This document shows, one piece after another, positions 38,704-47,212 of a stretch of DNA of 64,000 nucleotides (positions are counted from its first letter, which is position 1; the number at the start of each line of letters is the position of its first letter). The DNA comes from Streptomyces sp. NBC_01255 (GTDB lineage: Bacteria > Actinomycetota > Actinomycetes > Streptomycetales > Streptomycetaceae): assembly GCF_036226445.1 (NCBI RefSeq), contig NZ_CP108474.1:558001-622000 (forward strand). The letters are read 5' to 3'. Position numbers and translations under genes: made by a program. The notes beneath the pieces are model-generated. The model did no database searches and was not told where the DNA came from. It worked only from the letters and a program-made list of their open reading frames with translations.

Positions 38704-39554
38704 CGGGTCCTCCTGGCGACGCGGTCGGCCCAGCGCTCTCCGACCACGTTGAAGGCGACGACGGTCAGCACGATGAACACGCAGGGCAGGATCGCGGACA
38801 GCGGGTAGCCGTGCTGGATGGCGGTCTGACCGTCGAAGACCATGCGGCCCCAGTCCGGGGTGAGCGCGGGCACGCCCAGGCCGAGGAAGGAGAGCCCGGC
38901 GAGGTCCATGAGGGCGTAGCCGAAGTTGATGGTGGACTGGGCGAGGACGACGGGGGCGATGTTGGGGAGGACGTGGCGCAGGCAGATCTGGAGGGCCGAG
39001 TGGCCCTGGACCTGGTAGGCGCTGACGTAGGGACGTGCGCGTTCGGCGAGGACCAGGGAGCGGGTCAGCCGGCTGACGTACGGCAGGTAGGCGACGGAGA
39101 GGGCGAGGACGGGGGCGAGCAGGCCTTCGCCGTGGATCGAGATGATCAGGATGGCGAGCAGCATGCCGGGGAACGCGAAGACGAGTTCGGTGCTGCGGGA
39201 CAGGACGGAGTCCAGCCAGCCGCCGCACCAGGCCGCCGCGGTGCCGACCGCGACCCCGGCGACGGTGGAGAAGACCACGACCCCGAGGGGCCCGAGGAGC
39301 GAGGTGCGGGCGCCGAGGAGCAGCCGGGAGAGCGTGTCGCGGCCGGCGGTGTCCGCCCCGAGCGGGTGTGCGGCGGACGGGCCGGCCAGGGCGTTGCCGA
39401 GGTCGACCGCGTTGGGGTCGTACGGCACCACCCACGGCGCGAGGATCGCGGCGGCGGTGACGAGGGCGACCAGGCCGAGGCAGACCAGGTGGAGCGGGGA
39501 CCGGGCGGTGCGGACCTTGGAGAGGCCGGGTCGGCGTGTCAGGACGGCGGTCAT
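38700..39554 (-). CDS. ABC importer permease (OppC/DppC-like)
   Basis: 284 residues with about six transmembrane helices. The N-terminal OppC_N segment (LAPWVVPYDPNAVDLGNAL, HPLGADTAGRDTLSRLL, each cut short) is followed by a BPD_transp_1 domain with the EAA-like loop LQICLRHVLPNIAPVVL. It overlaps the neighbouring permease stop by ATGA and the next ATPase start in the same way, so the whole transporter is one translationally coupled unit. Confidence 0.92.
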   Translation of the reverse strand: MTAVLTRRPGLSKVRTARSPLHLVCLGLVALVTAAAILAPWVVPYDPNAVDLGNALAGPSAAHPLGADTAGRDTLSRLLLGARTSLLGPLGVVVFSTVAGVAVGTAAAWCGGWLDSVLSRSTELVFAFPGMLLAILIISIHGEGLLAPVLALSVAYLPYVSRLTRSLVLAERARPYVSAYQVQGHSALQICLRHVLPNIAPVVLAQSTINFGYALMDLAGLSFLGLGVPALTPDWGRMVFDGQTAIQHGYPLSAILPCVFIVLTVVAFNVVGERWADRVARRTR

Positions 39555-40510
39555 GCGGAGGAACTCCTCGTTCCGAGGGTGATCCGGGGGTCGACCAGGG
39601 GCAGCACGAGGTCGACGATCAGGTTCACCGCCATGAACAGGGCCACGATGATGAGGGAGATGGCCTGGACGGTCGGGAAGTCCTTGGTCGTGGTGGACAG
39701 TTCCAGGAGCTGACCGACGCCGCCGATGCTGAAGGCGGTCTCGACGAGGATCGTGCAGACGAGCAGCGTGGAGACGATCAGTCCGCCGGTGGTGAGGACG
39801 GTGCCGAGCGAGTTGCGGAACACATGGCGGCGGATGACCTGGCCTTCGGGGACGCCCCGGCTGCGGGCGACCGTGACGTGCTCGCTGTCGAGCGCGTCGA
39901 GCATGGCGGCGCGGGTGACGCGGGCGAGCATGCCGATCAGGTAGAGCGCGAGGGCGATCGCGGGCAGGGTCAGGTGCCGGACGCTGTCCAGGAAGCCGTC
40001 GCCCGTGCCGCTGCTGGGGAACCACCCCAGTTTCACGGCGAACAGCCCCTGGAGGAGCACGGCGGCGACGAAGGACGGGGTGCCGACGGCGAACGTGGTC
40101 CCGACCAGGACGGCGGAGTCGGTGGCTCCGCCGCGGACGGCGGCGATCCATCCCAGGATCAGGCCGACCACCGCGACCACGACCAGCGCCATCACGACGA
40201 GCAGCAGGGTGGTAGGGAGGCGGTCGGCCAGGAGCCGGGAGACGTCGGTGCGGTACGTGATGGAGCGCCCGAAGTCCCCTTGCACGATGTCGCCGAGCCA
40301 GCGGAGGTAGCGGACGAGGAACGGATCGTCCAGGTGGTACTGGGCGTTGATCGCGGCGAGGGCCTCCGGCGAGGCCGAGCGTCCGGAGAGCAGGAAGCTT
40401 GCCGGGCTGCCCGGCGCCAGGTACATGGCGCCGAAGACCACGAACGACGCGGTGAGCAGGGTGGCGGCCATTTCCGCCACCCGTCGTGCGGCGAATCTCA
40501 GGAAGCTCAC
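39551..40510 (-). CDS. ABC importer permease (OppB/DppB-like)
   Basis: 319 residues, six transmembrane helices: RRVAEMAATLLTASFVVFG at the start, the conserved LAPGSPASFLLSG loop, GDFGRSITYRTDV, and the EAA loop RSRGVPEGQVIRRHVFRNSL cut to its core. The GTG start overlaps the binding-protein stop as GTGA. The frame is open for 39 residues further but these do not match the family. Confidence 0.92.
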   Translation of the reverse strand: MSFLRFAARRVAEMAATLLTASFVVFGAMYLAPGSPASFLLSGRSASPEALAAINAQYHLDDPFLVRYLRWLGDIVQGDFGRSITYRTDVSRLLADRLPTTLLLVVMALVVVAVVGLILGWIAAVRGGATDSAVLVGTTFAVGTPSFVAAVLLQGLFAVKLGWFPSSGTGDGFLDSVRHLTLPAIALALYLIGMLARVTRAAMLDALDSEHVTVARSRGVPEGQVIRRHVFRNSLGTVLTTGGLIVSTLLVCTILVETAFSIGGVGQLLELSTTTKDFPTVQAISLIIVALFMAVNLIVDLVLPLVDPRITLGTRSSSA

Positions 40511-42159
40511 TCCGCGGCCCCCACGTCGGCGGCCCACGGGTAGTACATGTAGGCGATGGTGGTGGGGGCGCCGGTGATCTTCTTGTTGAGGAAGACGGCG
40601 GTGGGCCACTCGGCGACCGGTATCCACAGGAGCTGCTCGGCGGCGTGCTTCTGCAGTTCGGCCTCGATCTTCATCCGCTGGTCCGGCTCGTAGACGGCGG
40701 TGGCCTGGTCGACGAGGGCGTCGTAGCGCTTGTCGCTGTAGCCGGAGAAGTTCATGTAGGCGCCGGTCTTGAAGTTCGTCAGCAGGTCCAGCGGGTCGGT
40801 GATGGAGTCGTAGTAGGTGAGCGGGAACATGTCGATGCCCTTACGGGCCTCGGGGTCCGTGAACAGGGCGGTGAAGGCGTTCGGGGCGATGACCTTGAGG
40901 CTGATCTTCAGGCCGATCTGGGTGCCGGCCGCCTGGACCGCGGTGGCGAGGAGCGAGACGTCCTGGCCGATGGAGCTGGTGGCGACGGTCAGGGTCTTGC
41001 CGGTGGCACCGGCCTCCTTGACGAGCGCCTTGGCCTTTTCGATGTCCTGTGTGGTGGGCGGCAGCGCGGCGAAGGCGGCCTGACGGGTCTGCTCCGAGGC
41101 TCCGGCCCAGGCTGCGCGGGTGGTGAGGGAGTTGGTGACGGTGCCCGCGCCGCCGAGTCCGGCCTTCACGAACCCGGACCGGTCCAAGGCGAGGGACAGG
41201 GCCTGCCGGACGCGGAGGTCGCCGAGCGGGCCCTTCATGTCGGTGATGTTGACGTTGACCGTGCTGAGGCCTTCGCCGAAGTACAGGGTGCCGAGGCCGC
41301 TGTCGCGGAGGCGTCCGTAGCTCTCGGTGGGGATCAGGTAGCCGCCGTCGACGTCTCCGCTGAGCATGGCATTGGTACGGGCCGAGGGGTCGGTCAGGAC
41401 GCGGAAGACGGCCTTCTTGGCCTTGGCCTTGGTGCCCCAGTAGCCGTCGAAACGCTCCAGCTCGATCGACTGGCCCTTGCTCCACGTGCCGAGTTCGAAC
41501 GGGCCGGTGCAGGCGAGGCCGCCGCTCGTGCCGTAGTCCTTGCCCGCCGCCTCGACGCCGGACTTGGAGGCGACCACTCCGGCGGCGGTCGCCATGTACT
41601 GGGGGAACTGCGAGTCGGGCTTCTTGAGCTTGACGGTGACCTGGAGCGGTCCGGCCTTCCCGATGGAGGCGACGTTCTGGAAGTTCTGTGCCCAGGCGGC
41701 GGCGTTGTCCGGGTCCCGCTGCCGGCCCAGGCTGTGGACCACGTCGTCGGCGGTCATCACCTTGCCGTCGTGGAAGCGCACGCCGGGCCGCAGGTCGTAG
41801 ACCCAGGTGGTGGGGTCCGGGTTCGACGCCTTCCGCGCCAGACCCGGCTCAAGGGTGAGCCCCGGCGTCCAGCGCATGAGGCTCTCGCACACGTTGGAGA
41901 GGATCGTGTTCTGCGGATAGTCGAAGGCGACCGTGTAGTCGAGGGTGGGAGGCTCGGCGTAGACGGCCCAGGTGAAGGAGTCGATCTCGCCGCGGGCCTT
42001 CGGCGTGGTGGCGGAGAGCTTGACCTCGGCGCCGGTGTCGCCCGCGCCCTTGGGCGGGCCGGAGCAGGCCGCGAGGGCCGCGAGGGAGGTCAGGGCGACC
42101 GCTGTCGCGGCGATCCTGCCGCGGGGTCGTCTGCTGCCGAGGGGCTGGGGTGGGGTCAT
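40507..42159 (-). CDS. Family 5 extracellular solute-binding lipoprotein
   Basis: 550 residues. A signal peptide ending in lipobox LAAC (Cys near 32) anchors it outside the membrane. SBP_bac_5 features follow: EPPTLDYTVAFDYP, WVYDLRPGVRFHDGKVMTADDVVHSL region, RQALSLALDRSGFV, and a C-terminal ELQKHAAEQLLWIPV. The family binds di- or oligopeptides, nickel, opines or other amine-rich solutes. Because the operon also encodes guanidine deiminases, a guanidino compound or arginine-containing peptide is the favoured ligand, but this is inference. It is 75 bases after the cytoplasmic deiminase gene. Confidence 0.92.
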   Translation of the reverse strand: MTPPQPLGSRRPRGRIAATAVALTSLAALAACSGPPKGAGDTGAEVKLSATTPKARGEIDSFTWAVYAEPPTLDYTVAFDYPQNTILSNVCESLMRWTPGLTLEPGLARKASNPDPTTWVYDLRPGVRFHDGKVMTADDVVHSLGRQRDPDNAAAWAQNFQNVASIGKAGPLQVTVKLKKPDSQFPQYMATAAGVVASKSGVEAAGKDYGTSGGLACTGPFELGTWSKGQSIELERFDGYWGTKAKAKKAVFRVLTDPSARTNAMLSGDVDGGYLIPTESYGRLRDSGLGTLYFGEGLSTVNVNITDMKGPLGDLRVRQALSLALDRSGFVKAGLGGAGTVTNSLTTRAAWAGASEQTRQAAFAALPPTTQDIEKAKALVKEAGATGKTLTVATSSIGQDVSLLATAVQAAGTQIGLKISLKVIAPNAFTALFTDPEARKGIDMFPLTYYDSITDPLDLLTNFKTGAYMNFSGYSDKRYDALVDQATAVYEPDQRMKIEAELQKHAAEQLLWIPVAEWPTAVFLNKKITGAPTTIAYMYYPWAADVGAAE

Positions 42160-42234
42160 CGTCGCGCTCTTTCCGTGAGGGGTGCGGGAGCGGAGGGCCG
42201 CCGGTGCGGCCCTCCGGGAGCGGTCCGTCCCGCG

Positions 42235-43263
42235 TCAGGCGGTGGCGGGGGTGACGGGTGCGGCGGGTGCGGGGATCTGCTGGGTGATGCAGTGGACCCC
42301 GCCGCCGCCGAAGGCGATCGCGAGCGCCGGCACCCCGACGACCTTGCGACCGGGGTAGGCCTCGGCGAGGACGGCGAGCGCTTCGTCGTCCTGGGGCAGT
42401 CCGGCGATCGGGACGACCACGCCGCCGTTGGCCACGTAGTAGTTCAGGTACGACACCTCGACCCGGCCGTCGGGCATGTCACCGAAGGCGGTCTGCGGGA
42501 TGTCGACGATCTCGAACGGCCGGCCCTGGGCGTCGGTGGTGGCTTCCAGGACGGCGCGGTTGGCGCGCATCCGGGCGTAGTCGGGGTGTGCGGGGTCGTC
42601 GGGCAGGGAGACGACGACCTTGCCGGGGGCGGCGAAGGCGCAGACGCCGTCGACGTGCCCGTCGGTCTCCGTGTCCAGCAGCCCTCCGTACGGAAGCCAC
42701 ACCACCTTGGTGACGCCGAGCCGGGCCTTCAGCTCCGCCTCGATCTCGTCCCGGTTCATTCCGGGGTTCCGGTTGGGGTGGAGCAGGCACTGCTCGGTGG
42801 TGATCAGCGTGCCTTCGCCGTCGACCGTGATCGCCCCGCCTTCGAGGATCATGTCGGAGTGGACGCGCTCGACGCGGAGGTGCTCCAGGAGCAGGGCGCT
42901 GACCCGGTCGTCGGAGTCGTACGGGTGGTGCTTGCGGCCCCAGGCGTTGAAGCGGAAGTCCACCCCGGCGCGGTTTCCGTCGCCGTCGAGCACGAAGAGC
43001 GGGGCGGAGTCACGGAACCACGAGTCGTCCTGCGCCAGCTCCACGACGGTGATCTGCCGGCCGCACCTCGTCCGCGCCTCGTCGCCGTGGCCGGCCGGGG
43101 CGACCATGGTCACCGGCTCGAACTCGGCGATCGCCCGGGCGACGTTCGCGTACTCCTCCTTGACGTCGTCCAGCACGCTGTCCCACAGGTCCTCGCGGAC
43201 GGGCCAGGCCATCAGGCACCCCTCGTGCGGGGACCACTCGGCAGGCATACGGAATGCGGTCAT
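42235..43263 (-). CDS. Cytoplasmic agmatine deiminase-like enzyme (copy 3)
   Basis: 342 residues, no signal peptide, so it acts inside the cell unlike the two Tat copies. The motifs are close to agmatine iminohydrolase: MPAEWSPHEGCLMAWP, DDSWFRDSAP, FNAWG, ILEGGAITVDG, DGHVDGVCAF and Cys325 in GGGGVHCITQQ. Agmatine deiminase gives N-carbamoylputrescine and ammonia; no carbamoylputrescine amidase is in the window. It is the first gene of the importer operon. ATG 43263 directly follows an in-frame GTG; AGAGAG precedes both. The promoter carries the shared palindrome over its -35. Confidence 0.88.
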   Translation of the reverse strand: MTAFRMPAEWSPHEGCLMAWPVREDLWDSVLDDVKEEYANVARAIAEFEPVTMVAPAGHGDEARTRCGRQITVVELAQDDSWFRDSAPLFVLDGDGNRAGVDFRFNAWGRKHHPYDSDDRVSALLLEHLRVERVHSDMILEGGAITVDGEGTLITTEQCLLHPNRNPGMNRDEIEAELKARLGVTKVVWLPYGGLLDTETDGHVDGVCAFAAPGKVVVSLPDDPAHPDYARMRANRAVLEATTDAQGRPFEIVDIPQTAFGDMPDGRVEVSYLNYYVANGGVVVPIAGLPQDDEALAVLAEAYPGRKVVGVPALAIAFGGGGVHCITQQIPAPAAPVTPATA

Positions 43264-43365
43264 CACGGGTCTCTCTTCTTTTCGCCAGAAGTACCTGTCG
43301 GCGGCGGCCGGCTCAGCCGGGGGCGAGCACAGGACGGGTACGCGGTGTGAACAGCATCCTCCTCC

Positions 43366-43383
43366 CGACTGAAAATTCAGTCA
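43366..43383. promoter_or_regulatory. Shared 18-bp operator, deiminase/importer promoter
   Basis: CGACTGAAAATTCAGTCA on the plus strand, with perfect arms GACTGA/TCAGTC. On the minus strand TTGACT (-35) is followed after 17 bases by GAGGAT. It lies 102 bases before the ATG at 43263, inside the gap after the urease alpha gene, so the importer operon has its own promoter. Confidence 0.75.
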
Positions 43384-43450
43384 AGAGAAGGGAGATGCGA
43401 CTTCCCGGGACTTTCGAAGGCCGCGTCGGCCAGGTGGAATCAGAGGAGGT

Positions 43451-45202
43451 TCAGAGGAAGTACAGGCGGCTCAGGGAGACGTCCTGCGCGGGCTCGGAGC
43501 GCATGGGGGTGCCGTCGAGCGTGACGAGGCCGCTGCGCGGATCGACGTCCACCTGCCCGAGCCTGGCGTTGTGCACCAGGTCGGCCGGGCCGATGCCACG
43601 GGTCCCCCGTACGGCCACACGCCTGCGCCGGGTGCCCAGCGTGTCGTACGGCGAGCCGAACGATCCCGACTCGGCGGCGGCGCGGCTGACGAAGGCGACG
43701 GAGAGTTCGGCCGGCGCGGCCCCATGGGCGCCGAACAGCGGGCCGAGCACCAAGGGCTCGCAGGTGTCGGTGGCGGCGTTCGGGTCGCCCGTGACGCCGT
43801 AGGCCGGGAAGCCGGCCTTCAGGACCATCTGCGGTTTCGCCCCGAAGAACGGCGGGCGCCAGAGCACGATGTCGGCGAGCTTGCCGATCTCCAGGGAACC
43901 GACCTCGTGCGCGAGGCCATGGGCTATGGCGGGGTTGACCGTGAGCTTGGCGATGTACCGCAGGACACGGGCGTTGTCGTCGCCCTCGCCGTCGCCTTCC
44001 ATGGGCCCGAGTTCGGCCTTCATCTTCCCGGCCATGGCGAAGGTCCGGCGTACGGTCTCCCCCGCCCTGCCCATGCCCTGCGCGTCGGACGAGGTGATCC
44101 CGATCGCGCCGAGGTCGTGCAGGACGTCCTCCGCGCCCATCGTCCCGGCCCGGATCCGGTCGCGCGCCATGGCGGCGTCGCCCGGCAGGTCCGTCTTGAG
44201 CGCGTGGACAGAGACGATCATCCCGTAGTGCTCGGCGATGGCGTCCCGCCCGAAGGGCAGGGTGGGGTTGGTGGACGAGCCGATGACGTTCGGCACGCCC
44301 GCCATCTTCAGCACGTTCGGTACGTGTCCCCCGCCGCAGCCCTCGATGTGGAAGGCGTGGATCGTCCGGCCGTCCAGGACGCGGAGGGTGTCCTCGACCG
44401 ACAGGCACTCGTTCAGGCCGTCGCTGTGCAGGGCGACCTGGACGTCGTGCTCCTCGGCGACCCTGAGCGCCGTGTCGAGGGCCCGGGTGTGGGCGCCCAT
44501 GTCCTCGTGCACCTTGAATCCGCAGGCACCGCCCTCGGCGAGCGCCTCGACCAGGGGTGCCTCGTGGGAGGCGGAGCCCCGGGCCAGGAAGCCGATGTTC
44601 ACGGGCCACGCGTCGAAGGCGTCGAACCCGAGCTTCAGCGCCCACGGGGAGTTGACGCCGACGCCCCAGCTCGGCCCGATCTCCTGCCCGATGATCGTGG
44701 TGACGCCGGAGGCCAGCGACGCCTCCATGATCCGCGGGGAGAGCAGGTGGACATGGGTGTCGATCGCGCCGGCGGTGGCGATGAGGCCCTCGCCCGGGAT
44801 CATGGTGGTTCCGGTGCCGACGACGACGTCGACGCCGTCGAGGGTGTCGGGGTTGCCGGCCCGTCCGATGGCGTGGATCCGGCCCTCGCGGATGCCGATG
44901 GACACCTTCCGGATGCCGAGCACGGCGTCGATCACCAGGACGTTGGTGATCACGACGTCACATGTGTCGCGTACGGCGGCGGCCTTCAGGTGCATGCCGT
45001 CCCGGGCCGTCTTGCCGAAGCCGGCCAGGAACTCGTCGCCGTGGGCCTGCGAGTCCGACTCCACCCGCACGACGAGCCCGGAGTCCCCGAGCCGGACCCG
45101 GTCCCCCGCGCGGGGGCCGTGCACGGCGGCGTACTCGCGCGGGTCGATGTGCCGGCTCGCGCCCGGCGCGCAGTGGTCACTGTGTCTGCTGGGCTTGCTC
45201 AT
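43451..45202 (-). CDS. ureC: Urease alpha subunit, divergent active-site flap
   Basis: 583 residues. Nickel and carbamate residues are present: HVH in DTHVHLLSP, the carbamylated lysine in GFKVHEDMG (near 226), His in ALHSDGLNE and GGGHVPN, Asp in SSDAQGMGR. Two features differ from ordinary urease. The mobile-flap MVCHHL is VSVHAL in a gap-free alignment, so Cys319 (Klebsiella numbering) is Val and His321 is Ala, while catalytic His320 stays. The TTCTPG loop is replaced by a shorter VNSPW region. Flap cysteine mutants of normal ureases keep some activity, so this may be a urease with altered substrate or pH behaviour, or one for a ureido compound. It overlaps the gamma-beta gene by four bases. 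No ureDEFG or nickel transporter is nearby, so maturation must come from elsewhere. Confidence 0.88.
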   Translation of the reverse strand: MSKPSRHSDHCAPGASRHIDPREYAAVHGPRAGDRVRLGDSGLVVRVESDSQAHGDEFLAGFGKTARDGMHLKAAAVRDTCDVVITNVLVIDAVLGIRKVSIGIREGRIHAIGRAGNPDTLDGVDVVVGTGTTMIPGEGLIATAGAIDTHVHLLSPRIMEASLASGVTTIIGQEIGPSWGVGVNSPWALKLGFDAFDAWPVNIGFLARGSASHEAPLVEALAEGGACGFKVHEDMGAHTRALDTALRVAEEHDVQVALHSDGLNECLSVEDTLRVLDGRTIHAFHIEGCGGGHVPNVLKMAGVPNVIGSSTNPTLPFGRDAIAEHYGMIVSVHALKTDLPGDAAMARDRIRAGTMGAEDVLHDLGAIGITSSDAQGMGRAGETVRRTFAMAGKMKAELGPMEGDGEGDDNARVLRYIAKLTVNPAIAHGLAHEVGSLEIGKLADIVLWRPPFFGAKPQMVLKAGFPAYGVTGDPNAATDTCEPLVLGPLFGAHGAAPAELSVAFVSRAAAESGSFGSPYDTLGTRRRRVAVRGTRGIGPADLVHNARLGQVDVDPRSGLVTLDGTPMRSEPAQDVSLSRLYFL

Positions 45203-45894
45203 CGCCCCGCCCCTTCCACTCCGAGGTAGCCGCAGGCGGCGGCGCGCCGCAAGGCCTCTTCCTTCGCTCCGGGCGCGTCCAGCGGCCCGTCGACGAGTCC
45301 CGCGAAGCCGATCGCGATCCGCCCTCCGCCCATCGGGACGAGTCCGACCTCGGCGACGGCACCGGGATCGAAACGCGTGGACGACCCGGCCGGGGCCGCG
45401 AGCCGCATGCCGTAGGCGGCGGCCCGGTCGAAGTCCAGCCGGGGATTCGCCTCGAAGAAGTGGAAGTGCGAGGTCACGCTCACCGGGACCGTGGCCGTGT
45501 TGCGGACGGTCAGGGTGATCACCGGTTCCGGTTCCGGCAGGGCGTCCGCGTGCGGCAGCACCGCGCCGGGCGCACTGTCGTCGTGCTCCACGTCCCCGAA
45601 CGGGTCGCTGATGACGGCCAGCCGCGTACCGTCGTCGAACACCGCCTCGACCTGGATCTCCGTGACGATGTCGGTGACTCCGGGGAGCACGTCGTCCGGG
45701 CCGAGCACACCGCGGCCGCGCGTGACGGCCTCCGCGAGCCGGAGGCCGTCACGCGCGGCCTCGCACACCGTGTCGGCGATCAGCGCCGTCGCCTCCGGCA
45801 CGTTGAGACGCAGCCCGCGCCCCAGCCGCGTCCGCGCGAGCTCGGCGGCCGTGAAGAGCAGCAGCCGGTCCCGCTCCGTGGGGGTCAGAGGCAT
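45199..45894 (-). CDS. Fused urease gamma-beta subunit
   Basis: 231 residues. The gamma part (about 1-100: LTPTERDRLLLFTAAELA, GLRLNVPEATALI, DDVLPGVTDI) is joined to the beta part (about 125-231: VRNTATVPVSVTSHFHFFEANPRL split, FDRAAAYGMRLAAPAG, FDPG). Such gamma-beta fusions occur in Helicobacter and in some actinomycetes. The start is ATG 45894 with AGGGGG upstream; the frame is open for 31 residues more without family similarity. It is the first gene of the urease operon, whose promoter holds the best copy of the shared palindrome. Confidence 0.9.
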   Translation of the reverse strand: MPLTPTERDRLLLFTAAELARTRLGRGLRLNVPEATALIADTVCEAARDGLRLAEAVTRGRGVLGPDDVLPGVTDIVTEIQVEAVFDDGTRLAVISDPFGDVEHDDSAPGAVLPHADALPEPEPVITLTVRNTATVPVSVTSHFHFFEANPRLDFDRAAAYGMRLAAPAGSSTRFDPGAVAEVGLVPMGGGRIAIGFAGLVDGPLDAPGAKEEALRRAAACGYLGVEGAGR

Positions 45895-45987
45895 ACCGCC
45901 CCCTGAAGCGCGGTCCTGGTCACATACATGGAGTCCACATCCTTTCGCCCGGATTACCGGAAGCGGGTGTGCGGCACACTGTGACAC

Positions 45988-46005
45988 TGACTGAATTCTC
46001 AGTCA
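45988..46005. promoter_or_regulatory. Shared 18-bp operator, urease promoter
   Basis: TGACTGAATTCTCAGTCA has perfect 7-bp arms around ATTC. On the minus strand it includes the -35 TTGACT (46006-46001), followed after 17 bases by CACAGT. It lies 93 bases before the gamma-beta ATG. The minus-strand transcript leader (45895-45987) also contains ATG codons ahead of the urease start. Confidence 0.78.
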
Positions 46006-46015
46006 ACGTTGGCCA

Positions 46016-47212
46016 TCAGGCTGCCGAGCGCAGGGCGTCCGTCGGGGACGCCCCGGCCGCGCGCAGGGCCGGGTAGATCCCGGCGACGGCGGCCACCAGG
46101 ACGGAGACCGAGGGACCGGCGACGATCGTGTAGAAGGGGACGGAGACGGGCCAGCCCTGGGCCAGGGCATAGCCGTAGACGGCGAGACTGCCCAGGACCA
46201 GCCCGCCGACTCCGCCGATGAAGCCCATCAGGACGGCCTCCAGCAGGAACTGGACGGCGATCTGCCCGCCCCTGGCGCCCAGCGCCCGGCGCAGGCCGAT
46301 CTCACCGCGACGCTCCATCACGCCCACCACCATGGTGTTGGCGATGCCGACGCCCCCGACGAGCAGGGCGACCGCGGCGAGGGAGAGGACAAGGCCGGTG
46401 AGCGCGCCCTTCGCCTCGCCCCGCGCCACGAGGAGGTCGGAGGGCCGGCTGACGGCGACCCTGCTCGGGTTGGCCGGGTTCGCCGTGGCCCCGGCGACGG
46501 CCTGCACGTCGGGGACGCGTTCGGGATGGGACCGCAGATAGACGGTGGCAGCGCTGCCGTCCGCGCCCAGGTGGGCCCTGGCCTGCGGCCAGCCGACCAG
46601 GGCCGCCGTGCCGAGTTCGGGAGCCAGGTCGTTCGGCGCCAGGATCCCCCGGACGACGTACGGCTGCCCGCCGAGCCAGACCCGCTCGCCCGGCGCGGTC
46701 ACGCCCAGGCGCTGTGCGGCCTGGTCGCCGAGTACGGTCACGGGGAGGTTCGCGCCGGCCTCGTCCAGCCACGCCCCGCTCCGCAGGGTCGCGTGCAGGA
46801 CGTCGAGCAGGTTCAGTCTGGCGGCCAGCACGCTGATGCTGCCGGTCTGCTGCTTCGGCACCAGGTCGTTGCGGTAGACGTCGGCCTTGGTCGCCCCGGT
46901 CGCTGTGACCTGTTGCACCGGGGCGATGCGCGCGAGCATCTTCTCGGCGGTGGGCGGGAGCGGTACGAGCTGCTGCTGGGAATCCTTCCCCGGCGACACG
47001 GTGATCAGATTGGAGCCGAGCTGGTCCAGGCGGGCCAGCAGATGCGCCTGGTTCGACGCGGAGATCCCCGTCACGGCGATGACGGCGGCGATGCCCAGAC
47101 AGATACCGAAGGCCGACAGGGCCGAGCGCATCTTCCGGGTACGCGGTCCGATCATGCCGAGGCGCAGCAGGTCCGTCGGGCGCAGCCGGGTGCGGCGCTG
47201 GGGGGAGGTCAT
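46016..47212 (-). CDS. MacB-like ABC transporter permease (FtsX fold)
   Basis: 398 residues: an N-terminal transmembrane helix ([19 protein letters not shown]), a periplasm-type extracytoplasmic domain (about 60-260, MacB_PCD) and three C-terminal helices with [20 protein letters not shown], the MacB/FtsX signature. Such permeases do not move substrate through themselves but transmit ATPase motion to an external partner, here the membrane-fusion-like protein at 47928. The start overlaps the ATPase stop as ATGA. Its 3' end lies 10 bases from the urease operator. Confidence 0.92.
   Translation of the reverse strand: MTSPQRRTRLRPTDLLRLGMIGPRTRKMRSALSAFGICLGIAAVIAVTGISASNQAHLLARLDQLGSNLITVSPGKDSQQQLVPLPPTAEKMLARIAPVQQVTATGATKADVYRNDLVPKQQTGSISVLAARLNLLDVLHATLRSGAWLDEAGANLPVTVLGDQAAQRLGVTAPGERVWLGGQPYVVRGILAPNDLAPELGTAALVGWPQARAHLGADGSAATVYLRSHPERVPDVQAVAGATANPANPSRVAVSRPSDLLVARGEAKGALTGLVLSLAAVALLVGGVGIANTMVVGVMERRGEIGLRRALGARGGQIAVQFLLEAVLMGFIGGVGGLVLGSLAVYGYALAQGWPVSVPFYTIVAGPSVSVLVAAVAGIYPALRAAGASPTDALRSAA

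Noticed and set aside
40486..43350. Plus-strand 954-codon frame across the binding protein and deiminase genes
   Set aside because: It crosses two clear minus-strand genes and their intergenic gap and shows no protein family.
45895..45987. A short leader peptide ahead of the urease gamma-beta gene
   Set aside because: ATG codons with a purine-rich stretch occur in the leader, but a 14-codon frame overlapping the urease start is not enough evidence for an attenuator.
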